From Emergencia timonensis (GTDB lineage: Bacteria > Bacillota > Clostridia > Peptostreptococcales > Anaerovoracaceae), in assembly GCF_900086585.1 (NCBI RefSeq), contig NZ_FLKM01000008.1, positions 620,001 through 684,000 of the forward strand: 64,000 bases of DNA, read 5' to 3'. Each line of letters starts with the position of its first letter. Within the stretch, counting starts at the first letter, position 1. A program made the translations under genes and the position numbers. Positions 1 to 7,483 of this stretch are shown here, in pieces. The notes below the pieces were generated by a model, which saw nothing but the letters and a program-made list of their open reading frames with translations, was not told the DNA's origin and searched no databases.

Positions 1-1
1 A

Positions 2-352
2 CTGAGACTTTGGCACTATCTTTATCCGATCGGAAGCGGAGCCCTGCAGTCGGCCTATGGTATCGGCGGCCCCTTGCTGATCGCATACCTGAATAAGACC
101 ATCGAGGATAAGGATGCGCTGCGCAGCACCGTCTGCGGCTACTGGGCAGTGCTGAATACCTTTCTTCTGGGCAAGTATATTGTTTCTGGTCAGATGACAA
201 GTGTCTCGGCAGGGGTCTGCCTGATGCTGCTGCCAGCAGTCATCGCGGGCGCAATTGCGGGTGGTTTCGTATTAAAAAAAATTAACCAGAGAACTTTTTC
301 GGTAGCGGTTCACTGTGTGCTGATGGGTTCCGCAATCTTTATGATCATTTAA
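2..352 (+). CDS. TauE/SafE-family permease, C-terminal part (5' cut by window edge)
   Basis: The reading frame is open from the left edge to a TAA at 350-352, so only the last 116 residues are present. The stretch reading YGIGGPLLIAYL near the start is the glycine-rich GxGGP loop typical of the TauE/SafE (DUF81) family of membrane exporters for sulfite, sulfoacetate or other small anions. Two further hydrophobic segments follow, one around the VCLMLLPAVIAGAIAGG stretch and one at the extreme C-terminus, as expected for the second half of the family's internal repeat. The substrate cannot be told. The next gene starts 24 bases downstream on the same strand, so the two may be co-transcribed. 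An internal ATG at 74 exists but is not expected to be the real start because the conserved loop lies upstream of it. Confidence 0.75.
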   Translation: MRLWHYLYPIGSGALQSAYGIGGPLLIAYLNKTIEDKDALRSTVCGYWAVLNTFLLGKYIVSGQMTSVSAGVCLMLLPAVIAGAIAGGFVLKKINQRTFSVAVHCVLMGSAIFMII

Positions 353-376
353 ATCAAGGAAAGAAAGGAGCAAAAA

Positions 377-1768
377 ATGGAATATGGAATTTTATCAATT
401 GTCCCTACGATTGTCGCAGTAGGACTCGCTCTTACGACGAAGAACGTCTATGTGTCGCTGCTGCTGGGACTTTTTATAGGGAATGTCATTATCTTTGACG
501 GCAATATCCTCTCTGGTGTGGACGGCATCATCAAATCTGTCGAAACGGTCTTTGCCGATGGAAGCAATCTGACGACGATGCTGGCGATTTCTCTGATGGG
601 CGGCATGATTCTGCTGATTCAGAAAGCAGGAGGCGTCAACGGTTTTATCGACTTTCTGACAGTAAGGACATCTCTGATCAAATCAAAGAAATCCGCTAAT
701 TTCATCACCTGGCTCATCGGCATCATCGTGTTTGTTTCTGCAAATATGAGCAGTCTGATCGCCGGTTCCATCATGAAACCGGTCAACGACAAGTATCTGA
801 CTTCCCCTGAAAAGCAGGCCTTTATCGTGCACACCGTTTCCGCACCAGTCTGCGCGCTGATTCCCTTAAGCAGTTGGGGCGCTTACATGATCAGCGTGCT
901 GGAGAATTCGGGCGTTGAAGGTGCGGCGGGCATGATGATCAAATCCATACCGCTATCCTTTTATGTGGTGATCGCAGTGACAATCGTGCCGATTATGATT
1001 TTAACCGGCTTTGACTTTGGACCGATGAAAAAAGCGGAACTGCGTGTGATTGAGGAAGACAAACTGGCAAAGGCCAGCGGCGTTTACGAAAAGGGTGCAG
1101 ATGAAAAGACGACAACCTGTCTGCTGCTGATTCTGCCAGTAGCGGCGATGATCGCCGTCACCATCATCGGCATGTACATCACTGGCGATGGGAATATCTT
1201 AAATGGAGCCGGCATGAGATCGTTCCTTTGGGGTGTATTGTCCGGCATTGCCATCGCGTTCGTCATGATTCTGGCAAAGAAAGTGATGACCTTTAAGGAA
1301 GCCAGCGCTTCGCTGTATGAGGGCTGGGTAGGCATGCTTCCGATTATCATCATTCTGACCTTTGCTCTGGGTCTGGGTGACCTGGTATCGACCCTGGGAA
1401 CAGGCGAATACCTGGCTAATGCCTTCTCTGGTATTTTGAGTCCGGCGCTGCTTCCAGTCATCGCCTTTATCATCGCCTTGATTATCTCTTTCTCCACTGG
1501 AAGTTCCTGGGGAACGATGGCTGTAGTTCTGCCTCTCGTCATGCCGATGGCGTTCACCATGGGCACCAGCATTCCACTTCTTGCAGGCGCGGTTTGGAGC
1601 GGCGGCCTGTTTGGAGATCAGTCATCGCCAATTTCCGATACGACTGTCGTGGCATGTTCGGCGACAAAATGTGGCATCGCGGAACATATCAGAAGTCAAT
1701 TTCCATATACGTTGTCAGTAGCACTGATTTCTGCTGTGCTGTACATTGTTGTCGGATTTATTATGTAA
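377..1768 (+). CDS. nhaC: Na+/H+ antiporter, NhaC family
   Basis: 463-residue polytopic membrane protein, the normal size for NhaC transporters (PF03553). Hydrophobic segments run through the whole chain, and the family signature FGDQSSPISDTTV stands near residues 411-424. NhaC proteins exchange cytoplasmic sodium for protons; some family members instead move malate/lactate or lysine-type substrates, so the exact substrate is inferred. The start ATG is preceded by AAAGGAG with 6-base spacing. It follows the partial permease gene by 24 bases and ends 10 bases before a strong intrinsic terminator, so it is the last gene of its transcript. Confidence 0.85.
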   Translation: MEYGILSIVPTIVAVGLALTTKNVYVSLLLGLFIGNVIIFDGNILSGVDGIIKSVETVFADGSNLTTMLAISLMGGMILLIQKAGGVNGFIDFLTVRTSLIKSKKSANFITWLIGIIVFVSANMSSLIAGSIMKPVNDKYLTSPEKQAFIVHTVSAPVCALIPLSSWGAYMISVLENSGVEGAAGMMIKSIPLSFYVVIAVTIVPIMILTGFDFGPMKKAELRVIEEDKLAKASGVYEKGADEKTTTCLLLILPVAAMIAVTIIGMYITGDGNILNGAGMRSFLWGVLSGIAIAFVMILAKKVMTFKEASASLYEGWVGMLPIIIILTFALGLGDLVSTLGTGEYLANAFSGILSPALLPVIAFIIALIISFSTGSSWGTMAVVLPLVMPMAFTMGTSIPLLAGAVWSGGLFGDQSSPISDTTVVACSATKCGIAEHIRSQFPYTLSVALISAVLYIVVGFIM

Positions 1769-1778
1769 AAAGGTTAAG

Positions 1779-1803
1779 CGGCGGCCGTGTGGCCGCCGTT
1801 TTG
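1779..1803 (+). terminator. Intrinsic terminator after nhaC
   Basis: Perfect 8-bp GC-only stem CGGCGGCC / GGCCGCCG with a GTGT loop, directly followed by TTTTGTT. It lies 10 bases after the nhaC stop codon. Confidence 0.9.
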
Positions 1804-2187
1804 TTCGCTTAATTACGTATAAAGCTGATTGCCATTTGTAGTGAATCAGCAATGGCGGCGCAAATGCGCTTTTTTTGGTATCAATGCGCCGCATTTTTGG
1901 CAGCATGAGAGCTATTCCACGGATGAACCATCCGAAATGCGCGAGTTTTGATCAAAACCGAGCGGTTTTTATAAATAGTTATATTATTATATCATAAAAT
2001 ATAGTATAGAAACCGACATTTTTCCTACTGATTTCTGTGAAATTTACCCTTGGACGCTTGGAAAACGGCGCTGTATAGCTTAAAAAGCATGGTTTACACC
2101 GTTTTGTTTGTGGCAGTGCTTTGGATCAGCACGAAGATCACTTGACAAATGCATCCGCAGGAAGTAATGTGTATATATTAGGAGATT
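1804..2187. other. Intergenic region before the YgjV-like gene
   Basis: No gene is supported here. Besides the backup hairpin it holds a 14-bp perfect palindrome GTTTTGATCAAAAC at 1945-1958, overlapping a small AAAACC-GAGC-GGTTTT hairpin (1954-1969), then a very A+T-rich stretch to about 2010. A TTGACA box at 2142-2147 is a good -35 candidate for the next gene; the matching -10 (TAATGT, 17-base spacing) is weak. Confidence 0.45.
1855..1898 (+). terminator. Second hairpin with T-run, possible backup terminator
   Basis: GCGGCGCA (1855-1862) pairs with TGCGCCGC (1885-1892) and is followed by ATTTTT. Within it a shorter GCGC-AAAT-GCGC hairpin is followed by seven T. Either form could stop read-through from the first terminator. 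Confidence 0.45.
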
Positions 2188-2190
2188 ATG

Positions 2191-2730
2191 ATGGACATAC
2201 TGATTCAGGCAATTGGATATATCGGCGTACTGCTGTTTATTTTTTCGTATCAGATAAAATCCAATCGAGCGTTGTTTTTTTGTCAGATATTGGGCAGCGC
2301 GCTGTTTTGCCTGCAATTTTTCCTGTTAAATGCCTTGAGCGGCTGTCTGAACCTGATGGTCATCATGTTTCGAAACGGCTTGTTGATGTGGTATGACAAA
2401 TACGCGTGGGTCAGATGGAAAGGATGGATTGCGATTTTATCAGCAGTATGCATAGTGATCCTCGCTTTCACATGGAAGGGTGCGATCAGCCTGCTGCCCT
2501 TTGCGGCATTGATTGCCAGCAATGTCGGGTATTGGACAAATAACGCACAAAAAATTCGTTTGTCAAATTTGGCATGTGCTTCTCCATGCTGGCTCATATA
2601 CGATATCCTTGTCGGCTCATGGGGCGGCGTGCTCAATGAAAGCATTACCCTGGGTTCCATACTCCTTTCCATTTACCGCTATGGCTGGAAAGCGATGGGG
2701 GATCCAGATTCCGAATTTCAAAAAAGATAA
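2191..2730 (+). CDS. YgjV-like inner membrane protein
   Basis: 179 residues with about five or six hydrophobic helices and almost no polar domain. The pattern IGYIGVLLFIFSYQIKSN at the N-terminus and the run of short helices resemble the YgjV (Imp-YgjV) family of uncharacterised bacterial membrane proteins; their function is unknown. Two ATG codons lie in a row (2188 and 2191); GGAG at 2181-2184 gives proper 6-base spacing only to the second, which I chose. It stands alone on the plus strand between the nhaC terminators and a shared bidirectional terminator. Confidence 0.65.
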   Translation: MDILIQAIGYIGVLLFIFSYQIKSNRALFFCQILGSALFCLQFFLLNALSGCLNLMVIMFRNGLLMWYDKYAWVRWKGWIAILSAVCIVILAFTWKGAISLLPFAALIASNVGYWTNNAQKIRLSNLACASPCWLIYDILVGSWGGVLNESITLGSILLSIYRYGWKAMGDPDSEFQKR

Positions 2731-2778
2731 AGTGGGGCTGCGGCATTAGGATCGAACTAAATGCAGCAGCCCTTATCT
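2725..2778. terminator. Bidirectional terminator between convergent genes
   Basis: AGATAA...GGGCTGC (2725-2741) is mirrored by GCAGCCC-TTATCT (2766-2778), with A-rich sequence on the left and T/A on the right. It overlaps the stop codons of both the YgjV-like gene (+) and the small membrane gene (-). Confidence 0.6.
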
Positions 2779-3036
2779 GTATAAATAAAGGACTGCTGCG
2801 GCGACAAGAAAAGTGGACAGGAACATCATCAGAAGCTGGGCTTTGCCGTGCTTTACATGGCGGAGCTGCTTTGCAGCAATATAGACAGAAATAGAGATGA
2901 AGACTGCACCGATCAGGACAGCAGAGTAGATAAAGCGCTGCTCCGACAGGAGGAGTTTAGAAAGCAGGAAACAGACAGCGAGACAGAGAATAATGATGGA
3001 CAGTACCATTTGCTGCTTTTTTTGCAACTTATTCAT
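2773..3036 (-). CDS. Small membrane protein, unknown function
   Basis: 87 residues. A basic N-terminus (MNKLQKKQQ) is followed by two hydrophobic segments (about residues 11-30 and 36-54), a short basic loop (KQLRHVKHGKAQ) and a third segment at the C-terminus. I do not recognise a family. The upstream AAAGGA is 12 bases from the ATG, a little long but acceptable. It converges on the YgjV-like gene and shares its terminator. It could belong to one transcript with the DUF1062 gene upstream, 73 bases away. Confidence 0.55.
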   Translation of the reverse strand: MNKLQKKQQMVLSIIILCLAVCFLLSKLLLSEQRFIYSAVLIGAVFISISVYIAAKQLRHVKHGKAQLLMMFLSTFLVAAAVLYLYR

Positions 3037-3109
3037 GATTTAATCACATCCTTTCGTAAAAGTCACTGACATCATTTTATTCTGTTGCTCGCGGAAATAT
3101 GCCCTGTCC

Positions 3110-3664
3110 TCACGGAAGGAATATGATGGTGGTTTCCCCATTTAATTTGCTCTTTAACAGGTTTTGGCCGGAGGCATCTTTGATCCGTCCGTTTTCGACT
3201 AGCTCTCTGAAAGATTTTTGTGAAAGGTGCAATTTTTTCCTAAGCAGTGTGGAGACTTTGATCGGTAAGATATATTCACTGATCAATTTCACTTCGGCAG
3301 ATTCTCCAGTGCCGATGTCATCGCCGACGATTGAAAAGGCAGGCAGCTCGTATTCCGCCCCGTTCTTGCGGAGCAGATCAAAGTCGAAAGCATAGTTTCT
3401 GGCCAGGGCTTGATCATTTTCCTGAAATTGATTGAGTTGTTCTGAAGTCAAAGCTTGCGGAGAAATGCGAGAAAAGATTGTTGCATTCCAAGTCGTATTG
3501 CACTTTGTACATTTGTAGATTAACCATATGTCCAGATATTGCCGCTGTGCATTGATGCGAAATTGGTCAGAGGATTTAAAGCGCGTTTTTTTGCCGCATT
3601 TTTTGCAGTGGCGATGGACTAGAGGTGTTGAATCATATTGTATTTTCCAAGTTACTTTTTTCAT
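3110..3664 (-). CDS. DUF1062 protein
   Basis: 184 residues. The N-terminal third carries a zinc-ribbon pattern: CKKC near residue 20 and CTKC near residue 52, with basic residues between. The central and C-terminal parts contain the FDLLRKNGAEYELPAF and KVSTLLRKKLHLSQKSFREL stretches typical of the DUF1062 family, found mostly in Bacillota; the last part looks like a small helix-turn-helix/S4-like basic module, suggesting nucleic-acid binding. The function is unknown. Minus strand, same direction as its two neighbours. Confidence 0.75.
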   Translation of the reverse strand: MKKVTWKIQYDSTPLVHRHCKKCGKKTRFKSSDQFRINAQRQYLDIWLIYKCTKCNTTWNATIFSRISPQALTSEQLNQFQENDQALARNYAFDFDLLRKNGAEYELPAFSIVGDDIGTGESAEVKLISEYILPIKVSTLLRKKLHLSQKSFRELVENGRIKDASGQNLLKSKLNGETTIIFLP

Positions 3665-3780
3665 GAGTCAAGTGTAGCATGGCAGTATGGCAATTCCGAC
3701 CTCATACTTTCTTCATAAATAAAAATGGGAAAAGAGGCGCTTTTATACTCATAAATCATGGAAATTGTTATCGCTGCGAA

Positions 3781-3826
3781 AGAAAAACTGCTGTCCGGAT
3801 AGAGTCTTAATCTATCTGAACAGCAG
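3781..3826 (-). terminator. Intrinsic terminator of the CD3324-type gene
   Basis: Read on the minus strand: CTGCTGT..GATAGA pairs with TCTATC..ACAGCAG, followed by TTTTTCTTT. It starts a few bases after the stop of the minus-strand gene at 3833. Confidence 0.85.
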
Positions 3827-3832
3827 ATCCAT

Positions 3833-4114
3833 TCATTCAATTTGTTGTTTTTTTAACTGTCCGACGATTCGCTGGATACTCTTGAGAGATAGAAAATATT
3901 TCTCAGCCAATGAGCCCATCTGCTCTCCAGCCTGGTAATCTGCAAAGATTTGCCTATTTCGCTCCTTCAGTTCCTGACGGATTGACGTGGTTTCACCCCA
4001 GTTCTTTTTGTTGTCAGAAATTCTTGGAATGTAGAGGAATTCTCCGTCTACATACTCTTGCACTTTTTCCAGCAAGTCCTGCGGCAGTATGTGTGTTGCT
4101 TTCTTATAGCCCAT
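3833..4114 (-). CDS. CD3324-family putative regulator (Mor/HTH-like)
   Basis: 93 residues. The opening MGYKKATHILPQDLLEKVQE followed by YVDGEFLYIPR is the hallmark of the CD3324 family of small clostridial proteins related to the Mor transcription activator fold. The C-terminal half (AEKYFLSLKSIQRIVGQL) reads as a helix-turn-helix, so DNA binding is likely; targets are unknown. A good GAGGAG lies 8 bases before the ATG. The leader upstream carries a 9-codon reading frame and a hairpin (separate entry), and a strong terminator follows, so it is a single-gene transcript. Confidence 0.75.
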   Translation of the reverse strand: MGYKKATHILPQDLLEKVQEYVDGEFLYIPRISDNKKNWGETTSIRQELKERNRQIFADYQAGEQMGSLAEKYFLSLKSIQRIVGQLKKQQIE

Positions 4115-4149
4115 CTCGCGCTCCTCATTTTAGTGTTTCAACGGGAAGA

Positions 4150-4249
4150 GCAAGCACTATCTACAACACGTATTTCATTCCTAACGGCTGCGATAGTCTT
4201 GCTTACGCGGCCATAACGATAGGATTAAGCATAAATTGTCAGCCTCCTT
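4150..4249 (-). promoter_or_regulatory. Leader of the CD3324-type gene: 9-codon uORF plus hairpin
   Basis: On the minus strand AAGGAGG (4243-4249) precedes ATG at 4232 with 10-base spacing; the frame encodes MLNPIVMAA and stops at 4203-4205. Immediately after, GCAAGACTATC (4202-4192) can pair with GATAGTGCTTGC (4161-4150), one bulged base, about 40 bases before the gene's own ribosome binding site. The layout resembles a leader-peptide control region. No regulator is known to me. Confidence 0.4.
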
Positions 4250-4370
4250 GTTCTAAATATATTTGTAATAAAACTTATTTTAACATGGTAAGAGGAATAG
4301 GAAAACCCCATTTTTAATTACGAAAAGAAAATGAGACTTGATGGTTGCCAGAGCCTCGCTGCGACAAAGG

Positions 4371-5106
4371 GAAATAGGAATCTTTGATTCCGGTTATTTG
4401 AGATTTCTTCATACGAAGGCAGCAAGCTGCCGGAGTATCAAGAAAATCCACATTGGTTGTAGTCGCAGTGAAACTGCGACAAAGGGAAATAGGAATCTTT
4501 GATTCCGGTTATTTGAGATTTCTTCATACGAAGGCAGCAAGCTGCCGGAGTATCAAGAAAATCCACATTGGTTGTAGTCGCAGTGGAACTGCGACATGGG
4601 GAAATAGGAATCTTTAATTCCGTTATTTGAGATTTCTTCATACGAAGGCAGCAAGCTGCCGGAGTATCAAGAAAATCCACATTGGTTGTAGTCGCAGTGA
4701 AACTGCGACAAAGGGAAATAGGAATCTTTGATTCCATTATTTGTGATTTCTTCATACGAAGGCAGCAAGCTGCCGGAGTATCAAGAAAATCTACCTTGGC
4801 TGTTGTCATAGCGAAGCTAGGACATAAGGAAATAGGAATCTTTGATTCCATTATTTGTGATTTCTTCATACGAAGGCAGCAAGCTGCCGGAGTATCAAGA
4901 AAATCTACCTTGGCTGTTGTCATAGCGAAGCTAGGACATAAGGAAATAGGAATCTTTGATTCCATTATTTGTGATTTCTTCATACGAAGGCAGCAAGCTG
5001 CCGGAGTATCAAGAAAATCTACCTTGGCTGTTGTCATAGCGAAGCTAGGACATAAGGAAATAGGAATCTTTGATTCCGTTATTTCCGATTTTCTTACAAT
5101 TCTCTT
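4371..5106. repeat. Tandem array of 114-115 bp repeats, six full copies and a partial one
   Basis: The unit begins GAAATAGGAATCTTTGATTC and recurs at 4371, 4486, 4601, 4715, 4829, 4943 and 5057 (115, 115, 114, 114, 114 and 114 bases apart). Each full unit holds three inverted repeats: GGAATC-TTT-GATTCC; a long one with TTTCTT.ATAC...GGCAGC mirrored by GCTGCC...GTAT.AAGAAA; and GTCGCAGT-GAA-ACTGCGAC. In copies 4-6 the last hairpin is replaced by TGTCATAGC-GAA-GCTAGGACA, with both arms changed together. The last copy breaks off about 100 bases before an ABC transporter gene. The unit is not a CRISPR, as there are no unique spacers. Confidence 0.95.
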
Positions 5107-5193
5107 ACGTTTCTTAAACTTCGTCAACTTTCGTAGATTTTTGTTCCTTTCGTATGCTATATTAAGATGGTATCTAAAGAAAGGGGAACGAAA

Positions 5194-7479
5194 ATGTTAA
5201 GATTAGAACGTGTATCAAAATTCTACTCTGGGAACGGGCTGGTATCCACAGGATTCAGCAAAGTGGACCTGGAATTTGATATTGGCGAATTTGTCGCGAT
5301 CACTGGTGAGAGCGGCAGCGGCAAATCCACCCTGCTCAACGTAATTTCCGGACTGGATTCTTACGAAGAGGGCGAAATGTATATCATGGGGCAGCCTACC
5401 AGTGGATTTTCCAAGGAGGATTTGGAAGAGTACCGCAAGAAATATATAGGCAGCATCTTTCAGACTTTTAACTTGATCAACAGTTATACAGTGTACCAGA
5501 ACGTAGAACTGGTGCTTTTGATGAGCGGATACGACAAGAGTGAGATTCCTGGCAGAGTCAGAGAGATTATCGAGCAAGTCGGCTTGTCAGATTATGAGAA
5601 AACCAAGGCTTCCAAGCTGTCCGGCGGTCAGAAGCAGAGAGTGGCCATTGCCAGAGCGCTGGCCAAGGAGACGCCGATTATCGTGGCTGACGAACCGACA
5701 GGAAACTTGGACAGCCAGTCGGCGGCAGAGATTATCAAACTGCTTCACCAACTGTCAAAGGATAAGCTGATTATTGTCGTAACTCACAATTATGACCAGG
5801 TGGAACCTTATGTGACGAGAAAAATCGCCATGCATGACGGCAGAGTGGCAGAAGACAAGCGGCTGCGAGTGACCGCCATACAGGCAGACCAAAAAGAAAC
5901 AGAAATAAAGACTGCAAAAGCAGACTCCCTCTCTTTTGGCAGTATGGTCAGGCTGGGTGTACGAAATACCTTTAATATCCCGGCGAAGTTTCTGCTCCTT
6001 TTGGTGGTGTTCATCTTCCTGTGTTCCGCAGTCTTTGCACAGTATTCTTCGTTTATGTACATGGGAGAGATGACCACTGGGGGTTATAACAACTACTTCT
6101 CAGATACCGATAAGGACCGCATCCTTGTGACAAAACCAGGGGGAGGGGAATTCACTGATGCGGATTATGCGAAGATAAAGCAAATTGATAACGTAGATAA
6201 GATCGTAGAATATGACTTGCTCCTTGATCTTGTGACCAACGTGACCGACGACAGCGAGAAGGGCGAGTATTATGTGACGACAAAGCTAGGAGAAGCAGCG
6301 GATTATGCAGACCAGTTGGAAGAAGGCAGGATGCCGAAAAACAGCAACGAAGCCATTATGATCTGCCCGCGGGACCAGTATGCCGCGCAATACATGGATG
6401 TAATCATGGACAAAAAAGCCGAAGTCATGGATCAAAACAGCGGCAATGCAATTATAAAAGATAAAATAAAAATAGTAGGCTATGGATATATGACCGAGGA
6501 GCAGCAAAAGGCCATGGAAGAGAGCGATATCTACCTGGAAGGCTATTTGTGTGTCAATGACGATACTATGGCAAATATCAGGCTGGCCGCTCTTGAACGT
6601 TACTGTACACAGGAAATCGAACTGGCAAATCACATTGCCGAGGGAAATTCTGCGGCCGGGGTTATGCCGATCCGTGCCTCTTCAAAGGTTCCAAAAGGAG
6701 AGATATACGTGCCAGAGGATGTGGATGCCATGGCAGAATCCGGCGCTGTAGGCAAAGAACTGAAACTGACCAACAAGAGCCTGTACTTCGAAGATACGTT
6801 CCAGTTCAAAGTCGGCGCGGTATACAATAAGAGCAATTTGAGCTATTATCTGGATCGGGACGATTTTGACGCCATCAGCGGCACTTTGTTCATTAACCCA
6901 GAGGACTACGGCAAAATGTTTAACAAAGGAAACTTCCAGTCCAGCGTAATCGTCAGCGATTATAAGACGGCAGAAGAGACCGCTGTGAAGATTCAAAAAG
7001 CAGGATTTAATACGTTTCATGTCAACGACGGCCTGATCAGCTATTCCCAAGGATTTGACATCATTCAGGAGACGCTGAGGACCATCATGCTGGTAGCGAT
7101 GCTGCTGGTGCTCTTCTTCATCACGTATTTTATTACCAAGCTGATTTTGAAGTCGAGAAACGTCTACTTCTCTACGATCAGAATGCTGGGTGCGACGAAG
7201 GCTAACTGCAGTTCTCTGCTGAAGACCGAGCTGTTTGCAGTGTTTAACATCGCGTTCTTCTTCTGCATTGGAGTCATAGGAATCATAAAGGTAGGGAATT
7301 TCCAAGGCAAATCGTTGCTGCAGAATACCTCGATGAATGAAATGCTGTCCTTTCTGACGACAGGAGACTATGTCATTCTCTATGTGGTACTGTGCTTGAT
7401 GGCTATTTTGCTGGCGGCGAGATATGCGAGACAGTTATTTAAGAAAACTGCCATGAACGCATACAAAGAGGAGGTGTAA
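5194..7479 (+). CDS. ABC transporter, fused ATPase and FtsX-like permease (first of a pair)
   Basis: 761 residues. Residues 1-230 are a MacB/LolD-type ATPase: Walker A GESGSGKST (38-46), signature LSGGQKQR (142-149), Walker B IIVADEPTGNLDS. After a linker, one membrane helix near residue 265-290 is followed by a large extracytoplasmic domain and three C-terminal helices, the FtsX layout. Such fusions normally export peptides or move lipids/antibiotics, or act with two-component systems; the substrate is unknown here. I place the start at the ATG after AAAGGGG rather than at an ATG 27 bases upstream that lacks a binding site. The second half-transporter begins 4 bases after the stop, so the two likely form a heterodimer. 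Confidence 0.85.
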   Translation: MLRLERVSKFYSGNGLVSTGFSKVDLEFDIGEFVAITGESGSGKSTLLNVISGLDSYEEGEMYIMGQPTSGFSKEDLEEYRKKYIGSIFQTFNLINSYTVYQNVELVLLMSGYDKSEIPGRVREIIEQVGLSDYEKTKASKLSGGQKQRVAIARALAKETPIIVADEPTGNLDSQSAAEIIKLLHQLSKDKLIIVVTHNYDQVEPYVTRKIAMHDGRVAEDKRLRVTAIQADQKETEIKTAKADSLSFGSMVRLGVRNTFNIPAKFLLLLVVFIFLCSAVFAQYSSFMYMGEMTTGGYNNYFSDTDKDRILVTKPGGGEFTDADYAKIKQIDNVDKIVEYDLLLDLVTNVTDDSEKGEYYVTTKLGEAADYADQLEEGRMPKNSNEAIMICPRDQYAAQYMDVIMDKKAEVMDQNSGNAIIKDKIKIVGYGYMTEEQQKAMEESDIYLEGYLCVNDDTMANIRLAALERYCTQEIELANHIAEGNSAAGVMPIRASSKVPKGEIYVPEDVDAMAESGAVGKELKLTNKSLYFEDTFQFKVGAVYNKSNLSYYLDRDDFDAISGTLFINPEDYGKMFNKGNFQSSVIVSDYKTAEETAVKIQKAGFNTFHVNDGLISYSQGFDIIQETLRTIMLVAMLLVLFFITYFITKLILKSRNVYFSTIRMLGATKANCSSLLKTELFAVFNIAFFFCIGVIGIIKVGNFQGKSLLQNTSMNEMLSFLTTGDYVILYVVLCLMAILLAARYARQLFKKTAMNAYKEEV

Positions 7480-7483
7480 CGGG

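Noticed and set aside
4371..5106. Tandem repeat as a CRISPR array
   Set aside because: The units join directly without unique spacers, and the period is far too long for a CRISPR repeat-spacer unit.
4438..5200. Long open frames on both strands through the tandem repeats (229 codons on minus, 172 on plus)
   Set aside because: The repeat unit is 114 bases, a multiple of three, so any stop-free frame stays open. No binding site, and the peptides are just repeated units.
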